A stretch of DNA of 10,284 bases from CAUTXO01 sp963542625 (lineage in GTDB: Bacteria > Campylobacterota > Campylobacteria > Campylobacterales > SZUA-545). Below are positions 1 to 6,976 of the stretch, piece by piece (positions within the stretch are counted from its first letter, which is position 1; each line of letters opens with the position of its first letter). The DNA lies in contig CAUTXO010000057.1 of NCBI GenBank assembly GCA_963542625.1, positions 1 through 10,284 of the forward strand, in the 5' to 3' direction. The notes beneath the pieces are model-generated. The model did not search any database. It was not told the origin of the DNA and saw nothing but the letters and a program-made list of their open reading frames with translations. The translations under genes and the position numbers were made by a program.

Positions 1-2
1 CA

Positions 3-389
3 TACAACAAAAACAGCCTAAGCCGCACGGCTGTGAATTGGTGGATTATTGACGCGCCAACGACTAGAGTGGCAACAGGAGACATCAAAACGCCAAATGC
101 CGCCTTTGCAGCACAGAGTGAGGGCGTCCAGGAAGACGAAGACGGCAGAAATTACCAGCAGGTGCAATTTGAGCGCGGCGGTCAGATCCCATCAAAGCTA
201 AAAGCAGAGATTGACCTAAGTAGCGCAGGTGCAAACAAGCCGTATCTCTTTTACCACCCATACTCAAACGCTTCAAAAGTGGTGTTTTTCTTGGATTTTA
301 GAAACGCAAATGCCAAAGACTCAGGCGGCGACATCGTAACAAACAAAAAACCCGCCACAACTCGTGGCTTCAATAGGCTCGGCGAGTAA
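3..389 (+). CDS. C-terminal part of an unknown protein (partial, 5' end outside window)
   Basis: The frame is open from the left edge to a TAA at 387-389, giving 128 visible residues. A GTG at 33 could start a 118-residue protein, but the frame continues upstream without a stop and no Shine-Dalgarno is visible before the GTG, so this is most likely the end of a longer gene. The visible part is polar and soluble-looking, with aromatic clusters (NWWIID near residue 12, PYLFYHPY near 83, KVVFFLDF near 96) and no membrane segment, cysteine or recognisable catalytic motif. The tail is basic and Gly/Thr-rich (ATTRGFNRLGE). A clean intrinsic terminator starts 17 bp after the stop, which supports a real transcribed gene end. 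I do not recognise the family. Confidence 0.72.
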   Translation, partial: YNKNSLSRTAVNWWIIDAPTTRVATGDIKTPNAAFAAQSEGVQEDEDGRNYQQVQFERGGQIPSKLKAEIDLSSAGANKPYLFYHPYSNASKVVFFLDFRNANAKDSGGDIVTNKKPATTRGFNRLGE

Positions 390-406
390 TCGCACCCACT
401 AACTTT

Positions 407-435
407 CCAGGCTTGGCTTCCCAAGCCTGGTTTTT
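407..435 (+). terminator. Intrinsic terminator after the first gene
   Basis: A perfect 10-bp stem (CCAGGCTTGG, 407-416, with CCAAGCCTGG, 421-430) closes a 4-nt CTTC loop and is followed at once by five T residues and more T-rich sequence. This is a textbook Rho-independent terminator, 17 bp after the TAA at 389. On the other strand no equivalent T-run is present, so it acts on + strand transcripts. Confidence 0.93.
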
Positions 436-540
436 AATTTTCACAACGTCACAAATCAATTTTTCAAGTCACTAAACCATCAACAATACAACCAAGATCT
501 CATAGATCTAGGCACTAGCCCCAAGCCATTTTTCACATTC

Positions 541-549
541 TGTTATAAT
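541..549 (+). promoter_or_regulatory. Extended -10 promoter (TGTTATAAT)
   Basis: TG at 541-542, one base, then a perfect TATAAT at 544-549 make an extended -10 element, embedded in AT-rich DNA without a clear -35. Campylobacterota sigma-70 promoters usually show this pattern. Transcription would start near 556 and would reach the small ORF at 641 after an ~85-nt leader. Confidence 0.65.
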
Positions 550-590
550 ATATACACTAAAAACATCAATATTTATTGTTGTGTAATCTA

Positions 591-632
591 AATATAAGCT
601 TTTTTATATAAAATATAAACTTTTATATAAAA
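591..632 (+). repeat. AT-rich ~21-bp tandem duplication in the leader
   Basis: Two imperfect copies, AATATAAGCTTTTTTATATAA (from 591) and AATATAAACTTTTATATAA (from 612), lie back to back just before the Shine-Dalgarno of the 641 ORF. They may simply be low-complexity leader sequence. Each copy is nearly self-complementary in its TATAAA/TTTATA parts, so they could fold. Confidence 0.5.
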
Positions 633-640
633 GGATCAAG

Positions 641-790
641 ATGAAAGGACTACTTAGGGCCTTTTTAGTTTGCCTTGCGCTTTGCACGGATCTTGGCTTG
701 AGTAAAACTCAACTTCAGGTAAAGCACATTCCATCGCAAGATCATAAACCACCAAAGCAGGTTGGGGTTTGTGTAGATAGATCCTGCTAG
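641..790 (+). CDS. Small 49-residue ORF with signal-peptide-like N-terminus, possibly a truncated gene
   Basis: ATG at 641 is preceded by AAGGA at 631-635 with a 5-nt spacer, and by a good promoter at 541-549, so initiation signals are complete. The product starts MKGLLRAFLVCLALC, a short basic N-region followed by a hydrophobic core as in an export signal, then about 30 polar residues (HIPSQDHKPPKQ) ending VCVDRSC. The stop is the TAG of a TAGATCTTG motif at 788-796, and no recognisable coding region follows. Two readings fit: a genuine small exported peptide, or the surviving 5' end of a secreted or outer-membrane protein gene whose body has been lost in the repeat-rich region downstream. 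I do not recognise a family, and a chance ORF cannot be excluded. Confidence 0.45.
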   Translation: MKGLLRAFLVCLALCTDLGLSKTQLQVKHIPSQDHKPPKQVGVCVDRSC

Positions 791-1455
791 ATCTTGACAG
801 ATCTTTATTTGCTGTGCGTATAAATAGTGGATTTTGGGAATTACTAAGATCTTAAAGGCTTTTTGTTTAAATTTTAAAAAACGCCAGAGTTTGATTTTTT
901 GCTTTTTAAGATGTTGCTTGATAATGTATCTTGAATTGCTTTTTTGCGGGCATTTGTAGCCCCTATGCAATTAAAATATTTTAAGATCTATTGGCGCTAA
1001 CCACTAAAGTAGCAAATTTCAGCTGCTGGCAAGTATATAAAAAGCGTAAGCGACACATATGTGGTTTTGGTGCTTGAATTCACAAGCAAACTTGAAACAC
1101 TGGCTGTGGCGGAATATTGAGCTAGTTTGAGACGTTGTTTATTGTGTTAGTTGGGCTTTATGGATTGCTTGGAGCTTGTGTTTTTGTTGTGTTATGTGGG
1201 TGTGGGTTTTAAGGTGGTAAGGTTTAAGGCGGGATAGATGTATAGCAAGCCGCTTGGATCTTGCTGGGTGGTTGCGTTAAGGTAAGTATGTTTTGTGTGG
1301 GTGGATTGGTGCGTGGGGTTTTAGATCTTGTTGTGGTTGGTGGCTTGAATTTGGGGATCTTGTAATGGCACGTGGGTGTGGAGCCTATGGATTTTGGTGT
1401 GTGAGTAGCGGATTTAGATCTTTGTGTGTGGGGGGGGGGTAGATTTTACGCGCTA
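791..1455. other. Gene-free stretch, AT-rich then G+T-rich, with scattered AGATCT
   Basis: No supported gene is seen here. Up to about 1020 the DNA is AT-rich. From about 1080 the + strand becomes markedly G+T-rich and C-poor (runs such as GTGTGTGTGG and GTGGGTGTGGG). AGATCT occurs at 799, 847, 984, 1323 and 1416, and GGATCTTG at 1256 and 1355. The 10-mer TTGGTGCGTG at 1306 followed by TTAGATCTTG links this part to the repeats further right. The strand bias suggests decay or slippage-driven growth rather than coding. Confidence 0.6.
1430..1439 (+). repeat. Homopolymeric G10 tract
   Basis: Ten consecutive G residues follow a TGTGTGTG run. Poly-G tracts of this length are the usual phase-variation switches in Helicobacter and Campylobacter, where slippage changes reading frame or promoter spacing. 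Here no open frame runs through the tract on either strand, so it is either a relic or a non-coding length polymorphism. Confidence 0.9.
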
Positions 1456-1545
1456 TTTGTTCGTTGCAGGGTTGCTTACGGGGCATTTGTCGCGCAGCTT
1501 GTGCGTTTCATTATGTATGATCTGGTGGGTGTCGGTTTAGATCTT
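1456..1545 (+). repeat. Divergent partial copy (C) of the ~190-bp repeat
   Basis: The segment from TTTGTTCGTTG through GGGCATTTG, GCTTGTGCGTTT and GATCTGGTGGG to TTTAGATCTT aligns with the middle of the 1684-1874 and 2135-2326 copies, with more substitutions and small gaps. It lacks the first ~70 bp and the TTTACGTGCTTGG part of the fuller copies. Confidence 0.6.
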
Positions 1546-1683
1546 TGCGTGCTGTCTTGCTAGCCAGCAGGGTGTTTAGTATAAGGCAACTGCGCGCTAC
1601 GGGCGAGAGACGGCAATGGCAGACTAACAGGCAATAACTGACAAGCTAGGCTGCAAGCAACGGCTGGTGAGCAAGTGCGCGCC

Positions 1684-1874
1684 GTGTTATCTGTAGATTA
1701 CCCGTTCTTGCCTTGTCGGCTGTGTGTTTGCAGTGATTATCTGCTGCTTGCTGTTTATTCGTTGTGGGTTTGCTTGCTGGGCATTTGTTGCGTGGCTTGT
1801 GCGTTTATCGTGTGTGGATCTGGTGTGGCGGTAGATAAAACTTTACGTGCTTGGTGCGTGAGAGCTTAGATCTT
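1684..1874 (+). repeat. ~190-bp imperfect direct repeat, copy A
   Basis: This block matches 2135-2326 base for base at a constant 451-bp offset until a 1-nt gap near the 3' end, with about 17 mismatches (roughly 90% identity by hand alignment). Most differences are transitions. It begins GTGTT.TCTGTAGATT and ends GTGCGTGAGAGCTTAGATCTT. The two copies do not share an open frame (the other copy gains stops), so they are not obviously coding. Confidence 0.88.
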
Positions 1875-2134
1875 GCTGTGCTGTTGGCTTGTTGATCTTG
1901 CGTGCGGGCAGGCAAGACAGCGATGGCGGACAAGCAACGGCAAGAACTGGCGCTCGGACGGCTTGGTGCGTGAGATCTTATATCTTGCGGGTGGCTGGTG
2001 CATTAGATCTTGCCCTGCTGTAAGCTTGTTGATCTTGCGTGAGTGTGCGGACAGGCAAGACGGCAACGACGATAGGCAAGCAAAGCGGCGGGCGTGGGTG
2101 CAAGTAAGAGACGGCAAGCAAGTAAGCGCGTGCT
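1875..2134 (+). repeat. Inter-repeat mosaic of GATCTTG and GGCAAG words
   Basis: The stretch between copies A and B contains a smaller internal duplication. CTTGTTGATCTTGCGTG followed by GGCAAGAC occurs from about 1889 and again from about 2026, a ~137-bp period. TTGGTGCGTG next to AGATCTT recurs at 1963, and AGATCT also at 2005. The words GCAAGCAA, GGCAAG and CGGCAA appear many times. It reads as nested, decayed tandem duplication. No gene is supported on either strand. Confidence 0.6.
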
Positions 2135-2326
2135 GTGTTGTCTGTAGATTGCCCGCTATTGTCTTGTTGGCTGTGTGTTTGCAGTGATTATCTGCTGTTT
2201 GCTGTTTGTTCGTTGTGGGTTTGCTTACTGGGCTTTTGTTGCGCGGCTTGTGCGTTTATCGTGCGTGGGGCTGGTGTGGTGGTAGCTTAAAACTTTACGT
2301 GCTTGGTGCGTGAGAGCTTAGATCTT
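2135..2326 (+). repeat. ~190-bp imperfect direct repeat, copy B
   Basis: Partner of copy A at 1684-1874, with the same order of sub-blocks: TGTGTTTGCAGTGATTATC, then TTCGTTGTGGGTTTGCTT, then GCTTGTGCGTTTATCGTG, then AAACTTTACGTGCTTGGTGC, ending at TTAGATCTT. One extra base (GCTTAAAAC against GATAAAAC) shifts the offset from 451 to 452. Confidence 0.88.
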
Positions 2327-2550
2327 ACGGGTGGCAGGTGCAGGCAAAGCCAAGCGGCGGGCTTAGATCTTACGTGCGGGCGGGCAAGTCAAGCGGGTTG
2401 CGGGCACAAGCAAGTAACAGGCAAAGCGGCGGGGGTGGCAAGTCAAGCTGCAAGCAACTAGCGAGCTGGTAAGAAAAGCCACTGGCGGGCGATGGCAAGT
2501 CAAATTGGGCGTGGGTGCAAGCAACGGCTGGCTTGCAAGCCCGCGCGCAT
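2327..2550. other. Gene-free G-rich mosaic downstream of copy B
   Basis: This part holds more of the same word set: GGCAAGTCAAG three times in variant form, CAAGCGGCGGG, AGATCT at 2365, and GTGCAAGCAACGGCTGG at 2514, which repeats CTGCAAGCAACGGCTGG at 1651. No supported gene is seen. Confidence 0.55.
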
Positions 2551-2660
2551 TGTTATTTCATCAAGACTACTTTACCGTTATTATTTCGCCAAGATTACTT
2601 CACTGTGATTATTTTGCCGTGATACTTTACCAAGCTTATTTCGCCAAAATCACTTCACCA
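2551..2660 (+). repeat. Four ~27-bp tandem units overlapping the acnB 3' end
   Basis: Units at 2551-2577, 2578-2605, 2606-2632 and 2633-2660 (27, 28, 27 and 28 bp) follow the consensus TNTTATTTCGCCAAGATTACTTCACC. Each has TTATTT near its start and ACTTYACC near its end. The last unit contains the acnB stop codon (TGA on the - strand, 2650-2652) and the last codons of acnB. The units differ at several positions each, so the array is old. This unit is unrelated in sequence to the GATCTT repeats to its left. Confidence 0.75.
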
Positions 2661-5214
2661 AAGTGGCTAAGCCGTCGCTACCTAGCAAATGAAAATTTAG
2701 ATACTTGTAAATGTCGTCGCGCTTTTGCGGCGTGATTTTTTTCGGCACCATATCAATGTATTCTTCAGGCGTTGGTAGGCGTCCAAGCAAGGCGCACAAC
2801 GCGGCAACTTCGGCAGAGCCTAGATAAACCTTAGAGTCCTTGCCTAGCCTGTTGTCAAAGTTGCGCGTGCTTGTTGAAAATACGACCGCGCCCTTTGATA
2901 CATTGGCTTGGTTGCCCATACAAAGCGAGCAGCCGGGTATCTCCATTCGCGCCCCCGCTAGCCCAAAAATCGAGTAATAGCCCTCTTCCATCAGCTGCCT
3001 TGCGTCCATTTTGGTTGGCGGCGCAATCCAAAGCTTTGCAGGCACTGCGCCCTCACCCTTTAAGATCTCGCCCAAAGCCCTAAAAAGCCCGATGTTTGTC
3101 ATACAAGATCCAACAAACACTTCGTCAATTTTCTTTGGGCGCTTTTCATCGGCTAAGATCTCGCTCAAAAACGCCACGTCGTCTGGGTCGTTAGGGCAGG
3201 CTAAAATCGGCTCTTTTATTGTGTTTAGGTCGATGTCAATCACCGCCGCATACTCAGCGTCCGCGTCGGCTTCAAGCAGCACGGGGTTTTTGATCCACTC
3301 GCGCATTTTTTCAGCCCGTCTGGCTAGTGTGCGCCTATCTTCGTAGCCATTTTCTATCATCTTTTCAATGAGCGCGATATTGGAGCTTAGATACTCGATG
3401 ATTGGCTCTTTGTTTAGCTTGATGGCGCAAGCCGCGGCGGATCTCTCAGCACTTGCGTCGCTTAGCTCAAAGGCTTGCTCTACTTTCAAGTTTTCAAGCC
3501 CTTCTATTTCTATGATCTTGCCTGCAAAAATGTTCTTTTTGTTTTGTTTTGGGACGGTTAGCAAGCCCTTTTTGATGGCAAAAAGCGGGATTGCATTGAC
3601 AAGATCTCTTAGCGTTATGCCCGGTTGCAATTCGCCGCTAAAGCGCACCAGCACAGACTCTGGCATAGTTAGCGGCATAGCGCCCGTAACGCCCGCAAAC
3701 GCCACGAGCCCGCTTCCTGCTGGAAAAGAGATTCCGATAGGAAAGCGCGTGTGAGAATCCCCGCCCGTGCCGACCGTATCTGGCAGACAAAGGCGGTTTA
3801 GCCAAGAGTGAATGACGCCATCGCCCGCACGTAGCGCCACGCCCCCGCGCGAATTGATAAACGCGGGCAGGGTGTGCTGCAGCACGATGTCTGAGGGCTT
3901 TGGATACGCCGCCGTGTGGCAAAAGGACTGCATAAACATATCAGCGCCAAAGCTAAGCGCGGCTAGCTCTTTGATTTCATCGCGCGTCATTGGCCCTGTG
4001 GTATCTTGGCTGCCAACGGTTGTGGTAACGGGCTCAACATACATTCCGGGTTTTACGCCCGCAAGCCCGCACGCGCGCCCGACCATTTTTTGCGCTTGCG
4101 TGTAGCCACTTGGTCGCGTCTGCGGCTGCTTTGGCGCGATGAAAACGTCGCTTGGCGCAAGCCCTAGGCTCTCCCTAGCCTTTGCCGTTAGCGCCTTGCC
4201 GACGATGAGCGGAATTCGCCCGCCCGCGCGCATTTCATCGGCGATGGTATTTGGCGAGAGCTCAAAGCGCGAAACGACCTCGCCGCCTTTTAAAATAACG
4301 CCCTCATAAGGCTTTAGCACTATTTCATCGCCCGTTTCTAGCTTATCCACGTTTGCAACGACAGGAAGACAGCCTGAATCTTCAGCGGTGTTGAAAAATA
4401 TCGGCGCGATGATAGATCCGATGACGACCCCGCCCGTTCGCTTATTTGGAATGCCTTCTATGTCTGTCCCCATATGCCATTGCACGGAATTCACGCCTGA
4501 TTTTCTAGAGCTACCGGTGCCCACAACATCGCCAACGTAGCAAAGCGGGTTGCCCTTTTGCTTTAGATCTTGCATTGCTTCAAGCGGGCGCGGCATTCTA
4601 GATTGCAGCATTGCCGTAGCGTGCAGCGGAATATCAGAGCGCGTAAAAGCCACGCTAGCGGGTGAGAGATCATCGGTGTTTGTTTCGCCGGGGATCTTAT
4701 AGACGGTGAGCTTTAGCTCATCTGGCAGGGGCTTTTTTGCCAAAAACCACTCGGCGTTTGCCCACGAAAGGATCAGATCCTTAGCGTAAGGGTTGCCGTT
4801 AGCGGCTAGATCTTTGACGTCGTTAAAATAATCGTAAATCAAAATGATGTTTTTTAGCTCATTTAGGGCGGCTTTTGCCACGCTTTCTTCTAATTTTAGC
4901 GCTTCTATGAGTGGCAAAACATTGTAGCCGCCTAGCATTTTGCCTAAGATCTTGACGGCTTCTTGCTTAGAAATTGCAGGCGTGGCGACCTTGCCTTGCA
5001 CGATGTCATTTAAAAACGCCGCCTTTACGTAAGCCGCTTCATCAACGCCTGGATTAACCCTTGAGCGCAAAAGCTCTACAAGATCCGCATTTTGCGGCTC
5101 TTGCTTGATTAGCTCCACAAGCTCGGCTGTTTGTTTTGCGTTTAGCGCCAGCGGCGGAATGCCCTGCGCCTGCCTTTCTGCGACGTGTTTTTGATAATCT
5201 TGCAAAAAACTCAT
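2650..5214 (-). CDS. acnB: Aconitate hydratase B (bifunctional aconitase / 2-methylisocitrate dehydratase family)
   Basis: AcnB interconverts citrate and isocitrate via cis-aconitate in the cytosolic TCA cycle, using a [4Fe-4S] cluster. The 854-residue length is normal for the family. In order: an N-terminal HEAT-like helical domain (about 1-160), the swivel domain in its AcnB-specific N-terminal place (about 165-380) with GTGSSRKSGVNSVQWHMG at 232-249, and the catalytic domains with GTGGDSHTRFPIG at 482-494. Cluster ligands are Cys704 (VGSCMTN), Cys762 and Cys765 (GCSLCMGNQ), spaced as in E. coli AcnB. The ATG at 5214 has a purine-rich AAAAAGG stretch about 8 nt upstream. In other bacteria cluster-free AcnB binds mRNA, but nothing here tests that. 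The next gene upstream on the same strand lies 204 bp away with a candidate promoter between, so acnB is probably transcribed alone. Its final codons lie in a tandem repeat. Confidence 0.98.
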   Translation of the reverse strand: MSFLQDYQKHVAERQAQGIPPLALNAKQTAELVELIKQEPQNADLVELLRSRVNPGVDEAAYVKAAFLNDIVQGKVATPAISKQEAVKILGKMLGGYNVLPLIEALKLEESVAKAALNELKNIILIYDYFNDVKDLAANGNPYAKDLILSWANAEWFLAKKPLPDELKLTVYKIPGETNTDDLSPASVAFTRSDIPLHATAMLQSRMPRPLEAMQDLKQKGNPLCYVGDVVGTGSSRKSGVNSVQWHMGTDIEGIPNKRTGGVVIGSIIAPIFFNTAEDSGCLPVVANVDKLETGDEIVLKPYEGVILKGGEVVSRFELSPNTIADEMRAGGRIPLIVGKALTAKARESLGLAPSDVFIAPKQPQTRPSGYTQAQKMVGRACGLAGVKPGMYVEPVTTTVGSQDTTGPMTRDEIKELAALSFGADMFMQSFCHTAAYPKPSDIVLQHTLPAFINSRGGVALRAGDGVIHSWLNRLCLPDTVGTGGDSHTRFPIGISFPAGSGLVAFAGVTGAMPLTMPESVLVRFSGELQPGITLRDLVNAIPLFAIKKGLLTVPKQNKKNIFAGKIIEIEGLENLKVEQAFELSDASAERSAAACAIKLNKEPIIEYLSSNIALIEKMIENGYEDRRTLARRAEKMREWIKNPVLLEADADAEYAAVIDIDLNTIKEPILACPNDPDDVAFLSEILADEKRPKKIDEVFVGSCMTNIGLFRALGEILKGEGAVPAKLWIAPPTKMDARQLMEEGYYSIFGLAGARMEIPGCSLCMGNQANVSKGAVVFSTSTRNFDNRLGKDSKVYLGSAEVAALCALLGRLPTPEEYIDMVPKKITPQKRDDIYKYLNFHLLGSDGLATLVK

Positions 5215-5269
5215 TGGCCTGCCTTTTTGTGATTTTTAGGCGCAAGAGTAGCAAATTAACACAAAAATT

Positions 5270-5275
5270 AATATA
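5270..5275 (-). promoter_or_regulatory. Candidate -10 element for acnB
   Basis: On the - strand TATATT lies in an AT-rich stretch about 55 nt before the acnB ATG, which would give a leader of roughly 50 nt. No -35 is evident. The position and AT context fit a Campylobacterota sigma-70 promoter, but the match is modest. Confidence 0.38.
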
Positions 5276-5377
5276 AGGGCTTAAAGAATGGTTTAAATTT
5301 TTGCTCGGATCTTGCCGCTAAAAGGGTTTTTTCACATCGGGAATAAGTTGTGAATAACTGGCAAAAAAAGCCTTAAA

Positions 5378-5409
5378 TTTGCAAGTGATTTGTGCCACCG
5401 CCTTGCAAA
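5378..5409 (-). terminator. Weak hairpin after the PP-loop gene
   Basis: On the - strand an 8-bp stem, TTTGCAAG with CTTGCAAA, encloses a 16-nt loop. It is followed by TTTAAGG and then seven T residues about 8 nt later. It begins about 10 nt after the TAG at 5419. The displaced T-run makes it a weak terminator candidate. Confidence 0.3.
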
Positions 5410-5418
5410 AATTTGCGC

Positions 5419-6402
5419 CTATTTTAATAGAAACTCCTTGTAAAGCTCCTTGCTGTGCGCCTTTGGGCTAGTATAAAAATTTTCTTTTATTTTTAGCGTG
5501 TAATTTGCCGGATCTTTTTTTTGCGTGTATGCGCTGATGATCTCAGCGCTCAAGCGCTCATCGTTTAGGCTCGCGGTTTTAGAAAGCAATGCCACCGCGC
5601 CGATGGCATTTGGCGGTTGCAAAATAAGCTCGTATTTGCTAAAGATCTGCGCGCGCTCTAAAAACACGGCGTTTTCGCTCTCGTTTCTTGCGATGACAAG
5701 CTTTGCGCCGCCTGGCAAGCGAAAATGCCTGCCGTATTTTAAGACGATGGCGTCTTCTTTTTTGTAGGCGTCGTGGCTTAGGAGATCTAGCATTTTTGTT
5801 TTGAAAAATTTATCCGTTAGCAAGCAGCCGCCTGCGGGCGTTTCATACGATGAGATCCCAAAGCGCGCGGCAAGCTCCATTTGCGGCTTGCGGTCGCGCC
5901 CTGAAAGCGCTAGAAGCCTTTGCCTATCCACCCAGCCGCGTTGCTCTGGCAGGCTTGGCGCTAAGAGTTTGGCGCTTAGCGGGCGCAGGATCAAATCCCC
6001 GCCGCCGCTAAGTTTTGCCACGCAACCAAGCGCGTTTTTGTTTTGGCTCATCGGGCGCTGGGCTAGCACTTCTCCGCTGATGACAAAGCTAGCGCCCCGC
6101 TCGCCTAGCATTGACAGCGCCGTTTTAAACATAAATCCGTGGCAGTCAATGCAGGGGTTAAACGCTTTGCCGTAGCCATAGCGCGGGGAAAATAGGACGT
6201 TTTTTTCGTAAGCGTCTTGAATATCCACGCTCTCAAAATCAGCGCCAACGCCCGCCGCGGCGGCTTTCATTTGCGCGCGCTTGTCGGTTTTTGCAAAGCC
6301 AAAGTCAAAGTTAAGCGCTAGCACGTCAATGCCTTGATCTGTTATCAATTTACACGCTAGCAGGCTATCCAAACCGCCGCTAAAAAGAGCCAGAGCTTTC
6401 AA
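5419..6402 (-). CDS. PP-loop ATP pyrophosphatase, probable RNA thiolation enzyme
   Basis: The protein opens with a PP-loop, SGGLDS at residues 8-13, which binds ATP and adenylates a substrate. NPCIDCH (Cys84 and Cys87) recalls the NPxxxC catalytic-cysteine region of MnmA-type 2-thiouridylases, and a third cysteine lies in GGCLLTD (Cys193). This pattern suggests a tRNA sulfurtransferase related to MnmA/ThiI/TtuA, acting in the cytoplasm. The exact substrate cannot be told, and QueC-like or argininosuccinate-synthase-like labels are also possible. I chose the TTG at 6402 (327 residues), not the ATG at 6471. The TTG lies directly before the conserved KALALFSGGLDS and has AAGGA with a 5-nt spacer, whereas the 23 extra residues would be encoded through the promoter. 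It is divergent from the operon at 6474, with 71 bp between the starts. Confidence 0.85.
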   Translation of the reverse strand: MKALALFSGGLDSLLACKLITDQGIDVLALNFDFGFAKTDKRAQMKAAAAGVGADFESVDIQDAYEKNVLFSPRYGYGKAFNPCIDCHGFMFKTALSMLGERGASFVISGEVLAQRPMSQNKNALGCVAKLSGGGDLILRPLSAKLLAPSLPEQRGWVDRQRLLALSGRDRKPQMELAARFGISSYETPAGGCLLTDKFFKTKMLDLLSHDAYKKEDAIVLKYGRHFRLPGGAKLVIARNESENAVFLERAQIFSKYELILQPPNAIGAVALLSKTASLNDERLSAEIISAYTQKKDPANYTLKIKENFYTSPKAHSKELYKEFLLK

Positions 6403-6425
6403 AATCGTCCTTAAAATTTTCTGTG

Positions 6426-6431
6426 TATAAT
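6426..6431 (+). promoter_or_regulatory. -10 element of the 6474-8709 operon
   Basis: A perfect TATAAT preceded by TGTG lies 42 bp before the ATG at 6474, predicting a start near 6438 and a ~36-nt leader. It is the only strong promoter seen ahead of five overlapping genes. Confidence 0.65.
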
Positions 6432-6432
6432 A
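6427..6432 (-). promoter_or_regulatory. Overlapping divergent -10 element for the PP-loop gene
   Basis: The - strand reads TATTAT on the same bases as the + strand TATAAT. It would give a start near 6420 and a leader of about 18 nt holding only the AAGGA Shine-Dalgarno before the TTG at 6402. If both are used, the two polymerases compete for one site. Confidence 0.42.
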
Positions 6433-6473
6433 GACAATTTTTATTAAACCAGCGCCGCCAAAAAGAGCCACAG

Positions 6474-6851
6474 ATGAAGAAAATTTTGCTTATTTTGCTC
6501 GCTTTTTCTTGCGCTTTTAGTGCAAAATTGCGCCTTGCAAACGCCTATGAAGATCTAAGCCCCCTTTGCGCCAAAACGGCTAAGGATCTTGATATGACGC
6601 TCTTTAGCCCGTCTAAGATCTACAAAGATAACGGCGCGCTTTTGGGGCTTATCCACGCTAGGATAGATCTTGCGCTACTTCGGCGCGATTTTTTAAGCGG
6701 CGGCTTTGATGATGAGTTTTTGCAGGCTAGGGGCTTTTGGATCTTAGCAAGCGGCAAAACGTATATTTTGCTTGCTGCGAGCACGCTAAAACCCAAGCTA
6801 GCAAAGGAAAAATTAGAAAAATTAAAAACCCTAATGAAGGATTTGCCGTGA
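6474..6851 (+). CDS. Small exported protein of unknown function
   Basis: The ATG at 6474 gives 125 residues. An upstream GTG at 6423 in the same frame is rejected because it lies inside the promoter. The N-terminus MKKILLILLAFSCAFSA is a clear signal peptide, with cleavage most likely after AFSA (residue 17). FSC at 11-13 could be read as a poor lipobox, but the F at -2 makes that less likely. The mature part of about 108 residues is mixed helical and ends in a Lys/Leu-rich amphipathic helix (KPKLAKEKLEKLKTLMKDL, about 107-124). Only one cysteine remains after cleavage (Cys32). The protein is probably periplasmic. It is the first gene of the operon, and its TGA overlaps the GTG of the next gene. 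I do not recognise the family. Confidence 0.82.
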   Translation: MKKILLILLAFSCAFSAKLRLANAYEDLSPLCAKTAKDLDMTLFSPSKIYKDNGALLGLIHARIDLALLRRDFLSGGFDDEFLQARGFWILASGKTYILLAASTLKPKLAKEKLEKLKTLMKDLP

Positions 6852-6976
6852 AAAAATTACTTGCTCTTGCCCTGCTTGCCGCGCTTTTTGCTTCTTGCGC
6901 CGCGCGGGAGGCGATAGACTACGAAAAAATCAGAAGCGATTCGCAAAAAGCCAACGATGAACTTGACCGCTACTAG
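6848..6976 (+). CDS. Very small putative lipoprotein (42 residues)
   Basis: The start is GTG at 6848, overlapping the previous TGA as GTGA, with AAGGA at 6837-6841 and a 6-nt spacer, an excellent ribosome site. The N-terminus VKKLLALALLAALFASC ends in a lipobox-like FASC with Cys17 as the lipidation site. The -3 residue is F rather than the usual L, which lowers confidence slightly. The mature peptide would be only about 26 residues, polar and charged (YEKIRSDSQKANDELDRY). Lipoproteins of this size exist as entericidin-like or secretion-linked peptides, but no family can be assigned. Its last 20 nt overlap the start of the next gene, so translation of the two is probably coupled. Confidence 0.72.
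   Translation: MKKLLALALLAALFASCAAREAIDYEKIRSDSQKANDELDRY

Noticed and set aside
665..970. 101-codon open frame on the - strand
   Set aside because: It is very rich in Lys, Ile and Phe, as expected from AT-rich DNA, has no Shine-Dalgarno before its ATG, overlaps the better supported 641 ORF, and shows no recognisable motif.
1675..2187. Open frames on both strands in the repeat mosaic (for example 1675-1869, 1873-2187 and 1866-2117)
   Set aside because: They are Cys/Leu/Arg-rich translations of repeats, lack ribosome sites, and the second repeat copy breaks the equivalent frame with stops.
2505..2735. 76-codon + strand open frame with repeated Tyr-Phe words
   Set aside because: It is a translation of the 27-bp tandem array and then runs antisense to the acnB 3' end. 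No start signal.
5349..5357. DnaA-box-like 9-mer TTATTCACA on the - strand between acnB and the PP-loop gene
   Set aside because: It is a single site with no cluster, AT-rich unwinding element or origin genes nearby, so it fits chance.
6403..6471. 23-residue N-terminal extension of the PP-loop protein from ATG 6471
   Set aside because: The extension would be encoded across the divergent promoter region, and the TTG at 6402 has a near-ideal AAGGA site next to the conserved start of the domain.
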